Numbered from the stretch's first letter, positions 12,447 to 26,012 are shown. The stretch: 64,000 nt of DNA from Liolophura sinensis (GCF_032854445.1 NC_088303.1:35225501-35289500), one strand, 5' to 3'. Translations and numbers: made by a program. The notes: generated by a model not told the origin, from the sequence alone.

Positions 12447-15400
12447 GTTTTTTTTTTCTCTCCCCACAACTTGGCAATGTTTCAGTTATCACAGATGGCT
12501 CGTAGCTCCCTGTAACCCTGCATTTGAAATGGGGATTTTTTTGTGGGCATTTGCTGTTGACCTGGTAAGCTGTTGTGCTGTAGACTGTGTTGATGGGGTG
12601 GCAGAAGGCAGTCACAGTTGTCACAAAGGTGTACACACCTGATAGACAACATTGGAGGAATGTCCTCAACATGTAGAAAAAGCCAACAACACATAGTTCC
12701 CAATCCCTTGTTCTTCAGTTTGGTCTGTCCACAAGGGAAAACCTCTAAGTAAATGGCCTGTTCCCACCTTCATCTGAAGCTGTCTTGTTTATGGGCACAA
12801 ATTAAATTCATTGATCTGTCCAGGAAGAGACTTTGTTGAGATTGTTTGGAATTTTAATGTAAGATATTTCTGGTCGTTGATTCAGTTCCACAGTGTGTGT
12901 CAGATGAGTGACTTGTAGACTTGTGTTTTGGAGGCAAATTCACATTCTCATAAAATGCAAATATTTGGTCCATGTATTTTTTGGTAAAGCCAAAACATTG
13001 ATTTCAAGTTGTTTTTAGGTGTTTTCTCTTTCATCTGTGGGATGTAGTACTAAAGTAATACATGGGTGATTATAATACAATTCTGAGTGCAAATACTGCT
13101 CTCATAAGCAAACTTTGGGCCTCACAAATTCACCAGTAATCATTCTATTTGTATGTGCATTTATTTTATATTTATATGCATTTATCTGATCTTCAAAACA
13201 AAGCTGCATATGGTTAGAATAGACTTGCCTTTTCCCTTTGGCTTTGAACAGTAGAAATTGTATGACTATATTTTTAGCGGCTTAAATATAGGGGTACAAA
13301 AACTCGTAAAAAAAACGCGAGAAACTAAAACTGTAAAACTTCTCGATTCAGACTTCTCCTGGCCCTCCTGGTCGAGCAAGGCTTTCCGGAGGCTCCATTC
13401 CTATCGACTCGGTGAGAAATCTACATTTTCTTAGCGAGAATTTATGACTAAATTGCGTAGAAAACTTCCATGACTTGCCTGAAAATCTTGGCTGTCTGAA
13501 CAACCCTAACAGAACTGAAGCTTTTGAAAGTTTCGCCTGGAAATAAATTTTTACCAGGTGTAGAGGCTAGTTGTAGTTTTGCTTTGAATTTAACATTTCA
13601 AATTACCATTAACAAAACCAGAACAAGGTTTAGCAGAAAGGTATTAGTAAGTTAAATCAAAGATGTCCATTGACCCATGCTGTTGCTAGTAGCAAAAACA
13701 TTTCTGGCCTTTGTTGCTTCTAGTTCAGCACCAAAAGAAAAAGTTTCCATCAACATCTGTTTTGGTGAATTTGAATATTTGCTTGCTTGAAACTAATTGG
13801 GTTAGATGGCTTTGTCTCACCTGCATTCAGCGTGTGCATTAAAACATACCCAAGGTATATTTTCCAACAAATGTGAAGACACATTAAAAATCACTATTTC
13901 ATACCTGCAAGAAATATGATTACAAACAGATAGCATTTGTTTTATACAAACAGATAGCATTTAAACTAATTTTATTTTATAGCAAAGACCGTTTTATTTG
14001 ATAAATCTGGCTTATGTGAAGTTTTCCTGTGTTATTTATCGTCCTGAGTGTCTAAATAAAAGCTTAATCTTATGCTTGATTTACATTTTTACATTTTTAC
14101 ATTTTCTTCAATCAAAGTATTTATAGTAAGACATGAAATATCGAACCAGCGTGCAGAAAAAAAAATCTGCTTCCTGAATTACTTCTTTCCAGAATATTTA
14201 AAATAACTCCTCAACTGAATATTTTAAGATTTTCTTACCGCTCTTGTTGCACTAGGATTCAAATATAAAGAATAGCTGAAAACGTTTTTGGCAGTTGCTT
14301 GGCCTTAGTCAAGCGTAGATGTTTGTCGATGGGTTAGTTTGCCCTGCCCTAGGGATGAGGGGAAAGGAAGTAGCTAGGTGGGTGGAAGTTCGTAGAAAGC
14401 TGTAGTGTGGCATGGGGCTCTGGAACAGGTCTGCAACACAAACGTCCTTAATCTGTGAATACTTAACTCGGGTTATCTTGTGTATGCATGCAATTATTTA
14501 ACTGGAGGTCTGGTTGGAGAAACAAGGGCCCACTAAAAACAAGCACAATCAATAGGGATTATCTGTCGCTCAACCTCCCAGCTAAAACACCCACTTGTTT
14601 TATTTCCCCTAGTCATACTTTACAAAAATACACAGTTATTTTCCCAGGCTCCCTCAAGCCTGCCCAACAGACCTGTAGTTCGAGAAACAATAGATCAGGA
14701 TGCCGACGATGGCTTAGTTTTTTTTTTTTGTGTTTTGAAGATGTAGAAGAAAAAAACACTATTTAGTCATTTATATTTCTTATTTATATCTTTAACCCAC
14801 CTTTTTCAAGTTAAAGTAATGGTACTTTTTTTACGAGTTTTGCATGTGAAAGATTTTATTGAACGGAACATCCATTTTTTGTAATTCTCAAAGTTTGACT
14901 GAACATTGAGAATAATCAGCAGCTGTATATCTATCAACCCGGTACATAATTGTATTTAAATTGCTATAGATCCGCAAGTATAATTCAAGATTATCTTGGC
15001 ATAGCAAAAGTGTACAAAGATATGAAAATCCTGCAGTTTCAGGTAATTTATCAGTTTTAATCACACTGTCTTGGTTGGCAGAAAATAAGTATATATGTTA
15101 ATATGGGTTTGTTTCTGGCGTTCTTCTCTTACATTTATTGATATTACTTGTTTTGGGACTAAATTTTATGTGTGAAAAAATAGAGCAAATACTCTTTCGA
15201 GAAAAGAGACAGGGGTAGGAGGAATGGGATTTTGAACTGCAGTGCCTAGTTGAAAATACCCAATCGACGTGCGGTCTGGCCGGTTCCAGACACTCAATTT
15301 GTAAATCGTCTGTGACTGGAATTACTCCAGCAGTGCTCAATTCGGTGGGACACCCCCAATTTGACACATTTGCAGACATCGAATGCATTATGCAAGGAAC

Positions 15401-18400
15401 TTCTTCTATCTCGACACTGTTTTCTCACAGAAAGTGGCGTTCTCGGAGAAGGTTGATCAGTGGTAATCGCACAGGCTGATCGACGCCAATACAAAACCTA
15501 TGAATGGTCAATTCCGAAGGGCTGAAGCTTGTTTTCTTCACGCGAAAACCGATCCTTTTGCAGGCTATTTAAGGACTGGAGAATGCAAAAGCTGAAAACA
15601 CCTCACAGGACTATTTAAGCTCTTCTTTTGGCTTGAACGGCTGAAGACGTTTGGCACGAATGATATTCCCTGGGAGACGGTTCGTCTTTATGTTCAGGGG
15701 GTAACACCACGTCATAAGCATCATGAAAGTTATTGTTAATGTCCTTGGTATGCCAAGCATGTCTTACGTTATTTCTCTTGGCCATAACTGCCGCCCATGA
15801 TAAAAAGGCCTGCGCCCTCCAGTAAAATATACATGTACGTACTGATTACCAATCACCCGTTGCCATATAAGAGCAGCGAGTGTTTAAATTGAAGAACCAA
15901 TACTCTGTGTTTGGTAGAAGCGACCACCCAAGCTTGTGTAGATCTGTCAGAAGGGTTGGGTCTTAAGTGTTGGACCTTTGGACGGCCAGGGCTAATAACA
16001 AAGGGCGCTTTATGAGCTATCTGGAATCCAAGCATAAAGATAACTTGCTAGCGGTTTGGCGGCGACGTAAAAAGATTATTTTCATAAAACGGTCGTATAT
16101 CGTGGAAATACTTGCACACGTCATATCAAGACTAGAGGGGAATTCTGGATTTCCAAATTTTATGTCCTTCCTGTCTCTCGACATGTGTGATCCATCAAAA
16201 AACCTCGGGCCTGTTATGAAGTTTTACTTCTGTGGGCAAATTAATTGTGTACATGTACCTGGCGTATATAGACCATGTGTTTCTGCAAATAATTTTAATT
16301 GGCCTGTTATTTGTGGTATGTTTTCATGTGGCAGTTTTATTGAATTCATCGCCGTAACAGAAGAAATCGGTATTTGACGTGGCTGGGATTTAAGCTTTAA
16401 ATTAGTGGATTGTAAAATGTATTACAAGCTTTGATCCTGTGAGCTTTACCCTTGACGGAGAATTAACGCAGTGAAACTGAACCCTTACTTTCATAATGTG
16501 AACGTTTCTTCAGTTACAAATGTGGAGTACTGGGGACAAACTGGGTTTGTTCTTTTTGTCACAGCGCCATCAAGTTTTTCTGGCCTTTGTTTAGAAAGAT
16601 TGAGAATTTTCCCACAAAGCGGCTGGCGACGTATGAAATTACTGTTTTTGAAACTTTTTTTTTCTCTGTCGCATATTCCACCCAAATACGATACGTATTT
16701 TCCGCTCTTCTGATTCACGGGGTGAAAGTTCGCGAAACAAAACGATGGTTGGCGATTGTTAACCGCTGCATGAGCGACCATTTGTTGAGGTGTGTATAGG
16801 ATCCGCCAGACACGGGCTCTGTTTAAATAACACCATAGCAATATCAGTTTGGCCGAAATCTGAAATAGAATATCTCTTGAGGAGTGTCGAAGGGATGGGG
16901 TGTGACTGGGGAACATTCCTGTTTTCTGGATATTTGTGTAGCCAGAAAAAATAAGAAAATGTGGCGTTTTTAATATCGCCCTTTGAGGAAGGATTTCCCA
17001 AGATCGCTTATCAGCGCATTGACATTCCAGTGAAAGGTTATTTTTGCATCATCATAATGTATTCTGGAGTGATGTTGTTTTCATCAGCTGGAAAGCATAT
17101 GTATGAAACCATGGTTCGTCGACGGATGTCTGTAGAAAGTGATAGTGTAACCTTCAAATAAAGCCTTATGAATAGGAGGGGGCGGCGAACGGCTGCGTCC
17201 AACAGGGTGTGGGGACGGATCAAGTGCGCCAATATAGAGGCATTCACGCCCGGGGGTCGTGGCATATTCGCCCGACCCCCCTGCGGCCTAAGAGCGCCTT
17301 GGTTCAAGTGGTGTTGTCATAGTAGCTCCCTTCGGAGATCACCAGTTCACGAGTTAACCCTATACCTGTGCTTGTCAGATTCCATCTTGTGTACATAAAT
17401 AAAATCAAGTCCAAATAATCAGCAAGATATATCTATGGCCAATGGTATTTCCCAAATGATCTGGCGAATCTGGCGTTGATTATCACGAGGGGAACCCTCG
17501 ACATAGAGCTAAACAAAACGGTGCACACCTCAGCCCAGTTGAAGGATTGGGAATAATTGTGATTCTGCAGGAATTCAGCTAATAACTGACTCGTCTCTCG
17601 ACAGTTTGCGGACCAACTCAGGCCAAAAAGACGATTGTTAAAATGTTTGGCGATAGTGAAGGGGGAACGGATGCCCTTTGAGTCTGTGTCCGTTATCGCG
17701 ATCGTTTAAACTAGTGAGTATTGTATCCACCTGTGTCTGCCCGCTGTTCCTGCCGACGTCTGAGCAGCCAGTTTTAGCGCGAAGAAACACAAATAGACCC
17801 CGAGATTAAGTAGAAACAGAATCCGCTTCCTTCAGGAGTAACGGGGAGGGAATCTTCTGCATAGACAATTTGACACCATTTCGAATCACTTAGCTTGTAA
17901 GAAACGCAGTTACTCGCTATTTGATATCATCGTAATTGCTGGTTGCCCATGGCGACGCCCCGCGCGCTTCACCGGATGGTCAGTATCTCGCTCACCAGAC
18001 TTTGTTCACTTTCATGTGAAAACAAAACCATTTCCTAACAGACGGGCATAGATGTTTCTACTAGTATGATCTGCCGTTCTGTTTTGTTAAGAAATATTTG
18101 TTCCCACACCAAATCAGAGTCTAAGATTGAGCCGATAAAAAGAAAATTTTGAAGGGAGGCGGTTAAACCTTTTGATATTTACTTTGAATGTGACAAGAGG
18201 TGGGTTCCCTCTCAGCATACCGTGTACGGATGTCCTTGTTTTCATTTACTAGGATGTTATGGTAATTGGACACCCGTAAATGTGTCGCCCGTATTTAGTG
18301 CTTTCACAACAGGCGGTGATGGGACGGAAAGCGAAGGGGAGCAAGAAATATCCGTGTCATTCCTTCAGTGAAAACTAACCATTTCCACAGGGTGCCTCGG

Positions 18401-21004
18401 ATAGCTTTCCTATCGATGACGCGTGTTTGTTCTCCCCAGACCGCTATCAATGGGATGCTTGAAGCAGGGACACCTGGCACATTTGGCCCAAATCACTTCT
18501 CTTTATCCTCCTGTATTCCCACGTCGGTTTTGTCTGCTTACTGAAATATCATTGCAAACGACACCTTATTAAAACCATAGCGCTACCATGTGCCCCGCAT
18601 CCATACATACGTGGCATTTTTTCTCAAAGCTAGCTGAGCTATGCACAAATGAGTTGAATATCTCTTCGGCCATACCTGGGCCATTATTTGATATATCATT
18701 TTGCCCGTTGGGGGCGGATGTTGAACAGCGGAGGACCCCGGTGGCGATGAACATACCCCACATCTGTCCGCCAGACCGCTGCAGCCGTGAGGATGGAGCC
18801 CGATTCTCTCCCTGAGTTTCAATTCGTCAGAATGCTGACTGCCAAGCATTCTTTGTCATGTGTTCTTTCTGATGTATACTATGTCCTACTAACGATTTGT
18901 ACAACACTGTCACCTGGCATAGAGTGGTGTAAATTGTACAGCCTTACGCAAATAAAGATTTGATGTTGTGTAGACTAGATAGGACAATATCATTTGTCCA
19001 TTTCGTAAAAGAATGCGTTACTTAATATGTATCGATTCTGTCTAACCTATAAAAAACTGGAAATTCAGCATTATAGGAGATACTGACAAATCCTGAACAC
19101 AGTGACAATTCCTTCTGTATAGAAGAAACTCTACACGAAAAAGTTTGATTTTCCCTCCCTTTGCTCTGGTTCGTTATTATTCCGTCTACACCAATACTAA
19201 CGGTTATAAGTAAACACTGTAATCGTGGGGCACTCTAGCCATGGACGGATTTTGTTCTGCCTTTTGTTCACAAAGCACAATTGCCAAGACAGCGAAGTAG
19301 TGGAAGGGGTATAAACGAGCGTGCGATAAAATAACACACAAGCAGTTAATCACCTGTTCATAATCTCCGATAGACCCGAGATAAAAGTTGCCGCAGGAAA
19401 ACATTTCTTCCTGCTGTGTTGAATAACGGACGGAGTAAGTGTCGGCAAAACTGACTGATGCTGCGATGCTTGAATGGCCTGTTCAGCACGTGGAAGTGAA
19501 ATTGAGGCCCGTTGTGGAATTTCATAACGTGCGCCGTTGTAAAGGTTCTAACACACGGTCGTCGTGGGCCGGTCATCTCCAACGTGTCTCAACAGACACG
19601 GCCATTGTTGACCTATGGCTTTCGGTGACATCTTGCCAAGCGCATTTCGTGTCTTTAGTGACACCAAATCGCCCGGGATGTTACCGATACGACCGGATTA
19701 GGCACGTGCTTTATCCAAATTTTTCTCCCGTTTTGTACCTTCCTCTGCTAAGCCAGGGGTTGTATGGGAGGGAAACAGGTAATTCGCGACCTGTTTTGCA
19801 TTCCCGTTGTAGATTTGTGTTTGAATGTCGAAATATCAGACCTGAAATTCCTTTTTTGTTTTGAAGTTTGGCTCGAGTGTCCTGTCAATCTTGACCATTG
19901 TCTGAGGTGTTTCTAAGAAACCAGATGTGCCATTTAATTCTTAATGGAAGGCTTTCTCCTCTCATGGTACAGTAGCTAATCACATTGTTTCTGGTCAAGG
20001 GAACTATGATTGTCCTCAACAGAACTCGTGAGTTGATTATCTCGGTTCATGGAACGCGTTGTCTGCTCGCCATTGGAATGTAGAACATGTACACATTTGC
20101 TGGCATATATTTTCTGGTTGTACGTAAACAATATGCTATTTCCCGGGTCGGTTGTGGAGTTTTTCAAAGATCCCTGTATACATGCGGGGGCTTTTCTACC
20201 AGAGATACATTAGTTGCTTATATCTAGGTATTTTTAGGTGCAAACATTTTCGTGAGACATACCATTGTGTGCTTTCTTACTCCCACTCTGGCCTTCCTAA
20301 CATTTGCCGGTAAGCACCTAGCCTGCATGGCTACAACAAAACATACTCTGTAACACCAATACGAAATGTCTTGGGTCACTCTCGACGGGCCTGTGTTTTC
20401 TGTTGCATTCTCTCTATGTTTTATTCCGCATATGTCCGTTCTGCATCTAGACCAAAATTCTAGCTTCCTTTGGCGGTAACACCTAAACCAATGCGTTGTT
20501 TATAAACAGGGAAAGGGACAGATGATAAGCACATTGTTCATAAATGTTCTGCTAACGATATACAATTGTACCTTTCCCTCGTATGTTGATCGATTAAGAA
20601 GTGTGCTGTTTTGGACTAGGCTCTTTCATACTTGAGCTGTAGTGTAGAAATATTAACAGAGAAGACAGGGACCTCCTCCTGCGCTGCTTTCATGTCCAGC
20701 AGCATATGTTTGGAGATAAAACCACATATATGCTTATTCTGTCACTGGATTGTGTCCATTGCACTGGAGGTTATAATCTGGGGAGTTAAAGACGTCCTAA
20801 ACGATGTAACTCAGAACTAAACATTTCCTAAGCCCAACCTTTGATGTGAAGAAGAAGAGTCATTCGTTAATTTACACGGAAATGTTGTATTATAAGCAGT
20901 GAGAGAGTGTCATAGATGGAATGCCTTTGTACTTAGTCGTTTTGAACTTTATTTTTGGTACGAATGTCGTTGTATTTAACGCGGACTTTTTTATTGTGTT
21001 GTAG

Positions 21005-24000
21005 GTGAACGGCCGTTCAAGTGTAACATTTGCGGGAACCGGTTTTCGACAAGAGGTAACCTGAAGGTCCATTTTTCCAGACATAAGGCCAAGTACCCTC
21101 ATGTTCCAATGAATCCTCATCCAGTCCCGGAGCACCTGGACCATCTGCCGAATCTGCCAAAACAGCACCGGTCCCACTCAGTCGGCAGCTCTATTCCATC
21201 GAGCTCTCACCGCCCACCGTCGACAAGCCACCGCCACCATCACCCAGCACCACCACCACCACCACCTCCACCTCATATGGCACCACGTTCCTCAGAGATG
21301 ACCAGTTCCTCATCCCATTCCAGCTTGCCCAGTAAAATACAGCTTCTGGGAGAATCAAGCTCTAGTCCGGTCGTGGCAAGCCATCACACACCACGCTCCG
21401 ATTCTAGTCCTACTGGCGTGGGCAGTGAAGCTCCACCGCGCACCTCTCCTGACGTGAAGGAAAGTGCTAACACCTCAACCACCTCTCAGGCGAATTTCCA
21501 CAGAGACCCGATCACATCGCCTTCAGTGTCAGCCTCTAAACTCACCTCTCCCATCATCTCCTCCCTCAGCAGCAGCATTGCTAGCATGAACAACATGATA
21601 ATGGCTGGGCCTACCTCAACCCTGCCAATGTCTCTTGCCATGATGTCACCAACCATCATGACCGCCATGCCACACTTCAACCCAATGCTACCACCACCCA
21701 TGGAGCTACCATTTGTTCCACCGCGGCCAAGTAGCGACGTCCCAGAAGTAAGAGACGAAAACGGAGTAATCATGCCCACGAAAACAATCGAGTCTGGCGA
21801 AAATCTTGAGGAGTACATGGAGATTTCCAAGTCAGAAACTTCCAAACTGGAAGCTCTGGTGCAGAACATCGAGCAGAAGTTAACCGATCCCAATCAGTGT
21901 GTCATCTGCCATCGCGTTCTCAGCTGTAAAAGTGCACTCCAGATGCATTACAGAATTCACACTGGAGAAAGACCATTTCGATGCAAAATATGCGGGAGGA
22001 GTTTCACAACGAAGGGCAACCTCAAAACTCATATGGGAGTTCATCGCGCCAAACCTCCGATGAGAATGATGCACCAGTGTCCTGTATGCCACAAGCAATT
22101 CACCAACCTGCTTGTTCTTCAGCAGCATATTCGAATGCATACAATCGGAACTGGATCTGAACATCATATGCCCCAGGAAAACCCATTCCGGGCTCTGGAA
22201 TGGACTCCAAGGCCACCGTTCCACGACAACCCTTACGGTTTACCCAGATCAGGCGAACTTGATTTGAGCAAGACGTCTCCATTTCCACCGTTTCATCCGC
22301 CGAAACGAGACCCAGAACAGTTAATGGAATTGGATTTGAGCAAACGCCCAAGCAAGGAAAAAATGGAGACAGACAATTGTGAAAAAGAGGCCATCAAATC
22401 TGAATCCAAAGATGAAGACCGCAACGGTGAGTTGAATACTTCCACGGACAATAAGGAGAGATTGCCACAGTCTGACGATGAAATCAGTCAGATGAGCGGA
22501 CATCAAGAAGATGTGGAAGACGAAAAGAAGCAGAAGGTTGAAGATAGACCTGGATCCGCCATGTCAAGTGAATCTGAATCCATGAAATCTCCAAGTCCAA
22601 GAAACTACGAGTCACCCTACGCACCCTACACGTCAACATTGTCTTTAAGTGGGTACAGTTCAATGTATTCCACCTCTCTAGCCGCCCTTGAGGAGAAAGT
22701 ACGTGCTATCAATTCTGTAACAGCCTTCAAACCTATGGAAAGGCTACAAGAAGCAGAGCTCGCGAAATCGGACCATAATGACAACCGTCCAGCGTCTCCA
22801 AGCTCCCATTCTGAGGGTCGGTTTGACAGATCGCTCACTACGTCGCCAGTTGGCCGTGCGCCGTCCGAGGCTGGGTCAGTTGGAAGCAAGGATGACGGAG
22901 CCAAGTCTTCTAAGTCCTACGCTGGATCCATCTGTTCTGATGAAGGGTCAAATATATACTTCCCGATATTGAGCCCGGGTGGAACAATGATGAATCTCAA
23001 CCGGCAAAATGCAGACGGAAAACCCAACACAACTTGCAACATCTGCCTGAAAACGTTCGCTTGCAGAAGCGCTTTGGAAATACACTACAGAAGTCACACC
23101 AAAGAAAGGCCCTTCAAATGTGAAGTCTGCGACCGCTGCTTTTCAACTAAAGGCAACATGAAACAACATATGCTAACGCATAAGATTAGAGACCTGCCGT
23201 CTGAAGCTTTTGCGGAGCAGAATGGAGAAGCAGAACCTACGGAAGTAAAACAAGAAGACCAGACTAGCGTGAGCAGTAATCCGGAAACGCCAGCCAACCA
23301 TCGCCCATCGTCCGCATCATCCTGTTCAAGCGAAACCCCCTCCCCGTTTGTAAGGCGAGGTGCCCCCAAACACCAGTGCCAAGTCTGCATGAAGCATTTC
23401 TCCAGCGCCAGCGCCCTGCAGATACATATCCGCACTCACACTGGTGACAAACCTTTCAAATGCACCGTTTGTGGAAAGGCGTTTACCACGAAAGGTAATC
23501 TGAAAGTTCATATGGGCACCCACATGTGGAACAATAGTCCATCCCGACGCGGTCGCAGGATGTCAATCGAGCCACCATTCATGTTTAGCCCGAAAGAAAA
23601 TCCTTTTTTGGCCGCCGCTGCTGCTGGAGCATTCCCGCACAGGTCTCCAGATTTCTTCTTCCAGTACCCACCACCATTTCTTAATGGCATGTCTCCCAAA
23701 CTAAACGAAATATCCGTGATTCAGAGTCTAAACGGAGGTTTGGGTCACGCCGGGCCGATTCCATTCGTCTCTCCGATGACCTCGCCAGTCTCGAAAGAAG
23801 AGAACCACAACGATGCTCGCACGACCAACAGAGAACGCCAACATTCTGGTGAGAAACGCCAAGAAGAATCCAGCGAAGGCGATGAGAATGTGAGAGTCTC
23901 TAGTTCTGGTGAACTCGATCTCAGCATGAAATCCTCCAATTCCTCCGGTACCTCGTCGGTGTCGCCACCGCCCACCAGCGCTTCCCCAGCGAGGGAAGAC

Positions 24001-24156
24001 GTGCATGAGTCCCGGGCTCATTCGGACATGTCTCCATGGCTGTGGAAAAGCACATGTCACATCTGCAGCTTTGTCTGTTCCTCTCCTACGGCGCTCGACC
24101 ATCATATCAGATCCCAACATTTCCGTGAGGAGGCACCTGCCAAGATGGTAGCGTGA
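21005..24156 (+). CDS. sall: spalt-like (SALL) terminal exon with most of the zinc fingers
   Basis: Large last coding exon; acceptor GTTGTAG at 20998-21004, stop TGA at 24154. Joined to the previous exon it gives about 1,101 C-terminal residues. Fingers by position: 21022-21084 (completes pair 1, followed by the SALL signature [20 protein letters not shown]); triplet 21898-21960, 21982-22044 and 22078-22140; pair 3 at 23035-23097 and 23119-23181; pair 4 at 23377-23439 and 23461-23523. Finger order and linkers match SALL1/3/4 and fly spalt. After pair 4 come a basic [10 protein letters not shown] stretch and LNEISVIQ, both family hallmarks. An extra finger lies at 24055-24120 with an irregular histidine end. 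Between fingers the chain is Ser/Pro-rich and low complexity, with a proline run near 21250. ELDLS occurs three times. The product should be nuclear and DNA-binding. The first ATG in this exon (21109) is internal and is not the protein start. Confidence 0.97.
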
Positions 24157-24601
24157 CCTAACGTGAGGGTAACTAGCATATCTGTGTAGGAGACAGTACA
24201 CAATTTCATTGTTGTGAAGAGAAAACTTTTACTGTGGGACCTCATGATCCGACACTTGATTTTACACTGCATTCTACCTAAGGCATTCCATGCACCAGGA
24301 ACCCCTTCAGGACGTTGTTTGTGGTGTCTATAGTGTTGTTCGTTTTGTCTGGACTAGCCCACTGTTTATGTTAGACAATGAGAATATATAACACACCTGT
24401 GCTGTGGGACAAAGGAATGAAACACTGTGTTGTACTTCAAAGCTTTAATTATTATATCAGAAAGCTCTGTTATGTAGTGCAAAATAACAGGAGGGAATAG
24501 AAAAATGACCTTGATCTCAATTGGTGCGACGTGGAATACGAACTAAAATAGTCCCGAGGTTGTAGACAACCCTGTAATTTGTGGATTTGTTACGAACTGT
24601 A

Positions 24602-24605
<4 letters not shown>

Positions 24606-24665
<60 letters not shown>

Positions 24666-24690
24666 TATATATATATATATATGTATACAC
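24606..24690. repeat. (TA)n microsatellite in the sall 3' UTR
   Basis: Nearly uninterrupted TA dinucleotides of about 45 bp, a short ACACACACA interruption, then more TA. The tract is likely length-polymorphic and can form AU hairpins in the transcript. Confidence 0.95.
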
Positions 24691-25476
24691 GTATATATCA
24701 TGCATGTCTTGTTCAATGTACTGGATTTACAATAACTTGTTGCTGAACTGTTAATGTACCTTGCAAATCAAAAGATGTTGGCCGGCACATACTGGCGGTT
24801 GAAGTGAGTCGAATACTGATAAATCAAAACCGATGAAATATGAAAAAAAAGTATTGATATAGTTGATGGTTAGTGACAAGTTTTACACCTCATATATGGA
24901 CTGCTCTGGTCTTTGATACTTAAATATAGTCTCGTGGAGTGTTTGTATATACATTTAAATATACATATATCTATATCACATTGTTAGTTTACATCCGAGT
25001 TCGGTGTGAATGACTGGACCTCTGTGAAATTCACTGTCTCTGTCCTCGTCGACAGCAATCAACCATTGTATAATGCATATCAAGTCTATACACTAACCTG
25101 CAGCATTTAGGCTAGAGGAAATATAGCTAGAATTTACTGTTAACTGAACTCACTTTATGATTTTCCCCAATACTGTACATAATGCTCCTTATGATATGAG
25201 TAGTCCCTGTGCGAAATTTGTCTTTCAGTAATATACTTCTACATCGTGAAAATATGACACTTACTCCTCCCTTAAAAAGTGGTATGTTTGTCAGAACACA
25301 TCTACTAACACAATACGGCCACACCAAGCATCAATTCAAAAATTGTTGTTCTTATTATCCTTATTTTCTTATGTTTTTCTGTTATGGGATTATTTTGTTC
25401 AATTGTTAGGATTTTTGTTCACTAGTATGCTTCTGGTGCCAGTTTGACTATTGTCGAACTGTTTTCCTTCAAGGTT

Positions 25477-25482
25477 ATTAAA
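25477..25482 (+). terminator. sall: candidate proximal poly(A) signal ATTAAA
   Basis: ATTAAA about 1.3 kb after the stop codon of sall, in AT-rich sequence. It is the first standard variant hexamer I noticed downstream of the stop. Use is not proven. Confidence 0.35.
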
Positions 25483-25968
25483 TGAAATCAGTGGTAGAAA
25501 CACTTTGTCCCAGTAAAGCTGTCATCTCGATTTCCCTTATAGTACTACCGAATGTCATCTACATTGTATTTCAAAGATTTTGAGGATTGCCCTTTGCGTA
25601 GCGTGAACCATTTGAACACTGTACCCACCTCTTCGAAAGGTCTATGCAATATAGGTTTGCCAAAGATAAACTTGACCGTTCATTTAATGGTATCGTCATA
25701 CCATATCTTGCCATATTTTTTGTTATGTTTCTCATCTAAGTCAAGAGGAGTTGAAATTACCTTCCTGTTCGGGTAAACTATTGGAAGGGTCATTAAGCTA
25801 TGAAAATCTTGCCATAATTTTTGCCAGTTAGATGTATATGCTTTCCACCCATTTATTTAAAGTCGAATTGGTGCTGACGTTCCCACCCTTCCTTCAGACT
25901 TGTAGTCACCGTTAAATATTAGGTGGATATAGTGTGCATTAGTCTTCCATTACCACGTCTCGTGGCAG

Positions 25969-26012
25969 GGGGCGTGGCCTGTTGTCACGGGGCGTGGCCT
26001 GTTGTCACGGGA
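25969..26012. repeat. 21-bp GC-rich tandem repeat with KLF/SP-type boxes
   Basis: About two and a half copies of GGGCGTGGCCTGTTGTCACG, a sharp GC island in AT-rich sequence. GGGCGTGG is a KLF/SP-type box. It falls in the inferred sall 3' UTR or just beyond, depending on which poly(A) signal is used. Confidence 0.75.

Larger units (their letters stand above)
11511..21004 (+). other. sall: 9.5-kb sall intron within the first zinc-finger pair
   Basis: GT at 11511 and AG at 21003-21004 bound a phase-1 intron that splits the linker between the two fingers of pair 1. It holds a (TA)n tract (11911-11930), a direct duplication (12069-12135) and a C-rich tract (12410-12446). From about 15.1 to 20.6 kb it looks richer in CG dinucleotides than the flanks. 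Short open frames occur (136 codons at 15967, 141 on the minus strand at 16916-16491, 141 at 19439), but none resembles a known family or has a convincing coding pattern. The intron may hold enhancers or an internal promoter; nothing in the sequence alone proves this. Confidence 0.9.

Noticed and set aside
12247-12672. 141-codon minus-strand frame over the C-rich tract
   Set aside because: Low-complexity Gly/Arg from the C-run; no homology recognised.
15967-16377. 136-codon plus-strand frame in the sall intron
   Set aside because: No family resemblance or splice support; the local rise in GC lowers stop frequency.
16491-16916. 141-codon minus-strand frame in the sall intron
   Set aside because: No recognised features, and frames are also open on the opposite strand.
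21109-21111. ATG taken as the start of the SALL protein
   Set aside because: The frame continues upstream through a complete zinc finger to a splice acceptor at 21004 and joins the exon at 11355.
23728-24201. 157-codon minus-strand frame
   Set aside because: Antisense shadow of the sall terminal exon.
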